DNA of 7,099 bases. Origin: Candidatus Babelota bacterium (GTDB lineage: Bacteria > Babelota > Babeliae > Babelales > JAUPTZ01). Shown piece after piece: positions 6,034-7,099 of the stretch (its first letter is position 1; the number at the start of each line of letters is the position of its first letter). Made by a program: the position numbers and the translations under genes. Below the pieces are notes generated by a model. The model had not been told where the DNA came from. It made no database searches and saw nothing but the letters and a program-made list of their open reading frames with translations. The DNA is taken from contig JAUPVI010000001.1 of assembly GCA_030917105.1 (NCBI GenBank), forward strand, positions 12,092-19,190. Direction: 5' to 3'.

Positions 6034-6731
6034 GCACCAAAATTTCGCTTAATAGTAGAAAATTTCTCAATACAGCGACCAACTTTTTCCCGCGTCATTT
6101 CCGGCCACAAACAATCTAGGAACATCAATTCACTATACGCTGCTTGGTAGAGTAAAAAATTACTCAACCGATGTGCGCCACCAGTACGAATAATGAGATC
6201 GGGAAACGGTGCCGGCGCCGCCCATAAATAGGTAGAAAAAAGCTCAGGAGTTACAGCGTCTGCAGAAAGAATACCTGCGACAACATCATACGCAATACGA
6301 GAAGCCGCATCAGCAATTTCTTGCTGGGCACCATAACAAAAAAGAACTTGCATAGTAATGCCGCTTTCACCGGCCGTTGCTGCTTCAAGCTCGTTAATCG
6401 CTTGAGAAACAGAGAAAGAGAAATGAGAGCGCGCACCGACAAATCGCACTTTAACACCGTGCTCTAAGAACAAACTCTTTTTTTCAGTACAGACCCTGAC
6501 GAGTGCCTTAAAAAAATGTGCTTTGAGTGTTTCGTCTCGCTGCGTTAGATTTTCAAGCGAGAACGCATACAGTGAAATATATGAAACGCCATGAGACTTA
6601 CAAGCAACCACTGCTTCAAAAATTGCTTTGATTGCCTGGTCATCATACAGACCATCAGCCGCATATCGTTGAGCCCACCGACGATTACCGTCCATAATAA
6701 AAGCAATATGGCGTAACGCCGGCACGCTCAT
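6030..6731 (-). CDS. uppS: isoprenyl (undecaprenyl) diphosphate synthase, divergent
   Basis: The 233-residue cis-prenyltransferase would add isopentenyl diphosphate to farnesyl diphosphate to make the C55 carrier lipid for peptidoglycan and other surface glycans. Visible motifs are HIAFIMDGNRRWAQ (8-21, catalytic Asp14), SLYAFSLENL (53-62), DLIIRTGGAHRLSNF (178-192, with the pyrophosphate-binding Arg182, Arg188 and Ser190) and AYSELMFLDCLWP (198-210, metal-binding Glu201). Unusual points: the R-x-F-G-H-x-x-G region after GNRRWA is replaced by ADGLYDDQA, so the counterparts of E. coli Arg39 and His43 are absent. The NYGGR motif reads CYGAQ (132-136), and the Trp of SENW is Leu. Its ATG overlaps the stop of the upstream membrane protein gene by one base (TAATG). 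Its 3' end overlaps the rsmE stop by four bases. Family identity is firm; the product chain length is inferred. Confidence 0.9.
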   Translation of the reverse strand: MSVPALRHIAFIMDGNRRWAQRYAADGLYDDQAIKAIFEAVVACKSHGVSYISLYAFSLENLTQRDETLKAHFFKALVRVCTEKKSLFLEHGVKVRFVGARSHFSFSVSQAINELEAATAGESGITMQVLFCYGAQQEIADAASRIAYDVVAGILSADAVTPELFSTYLWAAPAPFPDLIIRTGGAHRLSNFLLYQAAYSELMFLDCLWPEMTREKVGRCIEKFSTIKRNFGA

Positions 6732-7099
6732 TACTCTATGCTCGAAGTATAAAAATTAGCCACGCGGCGCAGTAACTGCCTACAAAAAGCAATTGCACCA
6801 AAAACCAACACCATCCCGCTAGCCGCAACAACACGTTCAAACGGCACAAGCGGCACAAGGCTTACCCAGGAGACTGGCGCGCCTAGGAACAAAACAATCA
6901 GCGTTCCAATCATATGTGCAGTTAAACTCGCCACTAAGGCACGAACAAGTATGTGAGAGCGATTGGTTACTGAAACAGCATACAGAGCCGGAAGCGCAAG
7001 CCAAAACACCGAAAACCATGCGTGGGCATTTAACCCAACACTCGCAATAAATGTTACACTGGATACGAACGGAAGAAAGAGGAGAAAAAATCGGGGGTA
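6731..7099 (-). CDS. multi-pass membrane protein, N-terminus beyond the window
   Basis: The frame is open from the right edge of the window to the stop at 6733-6731, giving 122 visible C-terminal residues, so the gene is partial. A GTG at 7009 is an internal codon rather than a convincing start, because coding-like hydrophobic sequence continues upstream of it. About four hydrophobic spans are visible: FFLLFLPFVSSVTFIASVGL near the edge, WFSVFWLALPALYAV, RALVASLTAHMIGTLIVLFL and ERVVAASGMVLVFGAIAF, followed by a basic tail (CRQLLRRVANF). I do not recognise the family. It lacks the CDP-diglyceride synthetase signature that would be expected of CdsA, a common uppS neighbour. The alternating Ala/Gly-rich helices would suit a small transporter or S-component-like protein, but this is a guess. 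Translation is coupled to uppS through TAATG. Confidence 0.65.
   Translation of the reverse strand, partial: YPRFFLLFLPFVSSVTFIASVGLNAHAWFSVFWLALPALYAVSVTNRSHILVRALVASLTAHMIGTLIVLFLGAPVSWVSLVPLVPFERVVAASGMVLVFGAIAFCRQLLRRVANFYTSSIE

Overview
The window looks like a compact piece of the chromosome of a diderm (outer-membrane-bearing) bacterium. The evidence is a large predicted outer-membrane beta-barrel ending in Phe, several exported proteins with Sec-type signal peptides, and standard bacterial housekeeping genes (dciA/DUF721, rsmE, uppS). The housekeeping proteins have diverged motifs and several neighbours are not recognisable. The overall style recalls reduced, host-associated lineages such as Candidatus Dependentiae (TM6), but that placement is inference. 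Nothing here looks mobile: I see no transposase, integrase, phage gene, CRISPR array, tRNA or rRNA.

Layout. (1) 1-2226, minus strand: an outer-membrane barrel gene with a good sigma70-type promoter and Shine-Dalgarno, closed by a strong intrinsic terminator at about 62-101. (2) 2227-2358: a divergent promoter region. (3) 2359-3794, plus strand: dciA (DUF721, replicative helicase loader family) overlapping by an ATGA junction with an exported protein of about eight TPR repeats. (4) 3806-4654, minus strand: an exported helical protein, possibly a lipoprotein, convergent with the TPR gene. (5) 4655-4779: a second divergent promoter region. (6) 4780-6033, plus strand: an exported, single-span protein with a very acidic stretch, then rsmE (16S rRNA m3U1498 methyltransferase). 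(7) 6030-7099, minus strand: uppS, translationally coupled (TAATG) to an upstream multi-pass membrane protein that runs off the window.

The most notable observation is in rsmE. Its N-terminal PUA-like part (from ATG 5271) and the rest of the protein lie in different frames that meet at a run of nine A (5324-5332). Reading eight A instead of nine gives one continuous protein of 253 residues, the normal length for the family. This is either a sequencing or assembly indel, a very recent mutation, or a gene rescued by RNA polymerase slippage on the A tract, as has been described in some AT-rich endosymbionts. The second point of interest is UppS, which keeps the core cis-prenyltransferase motifs but lacks several usually conserved substrate-binding residues. 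I did not find a convincing new multi-gene system.
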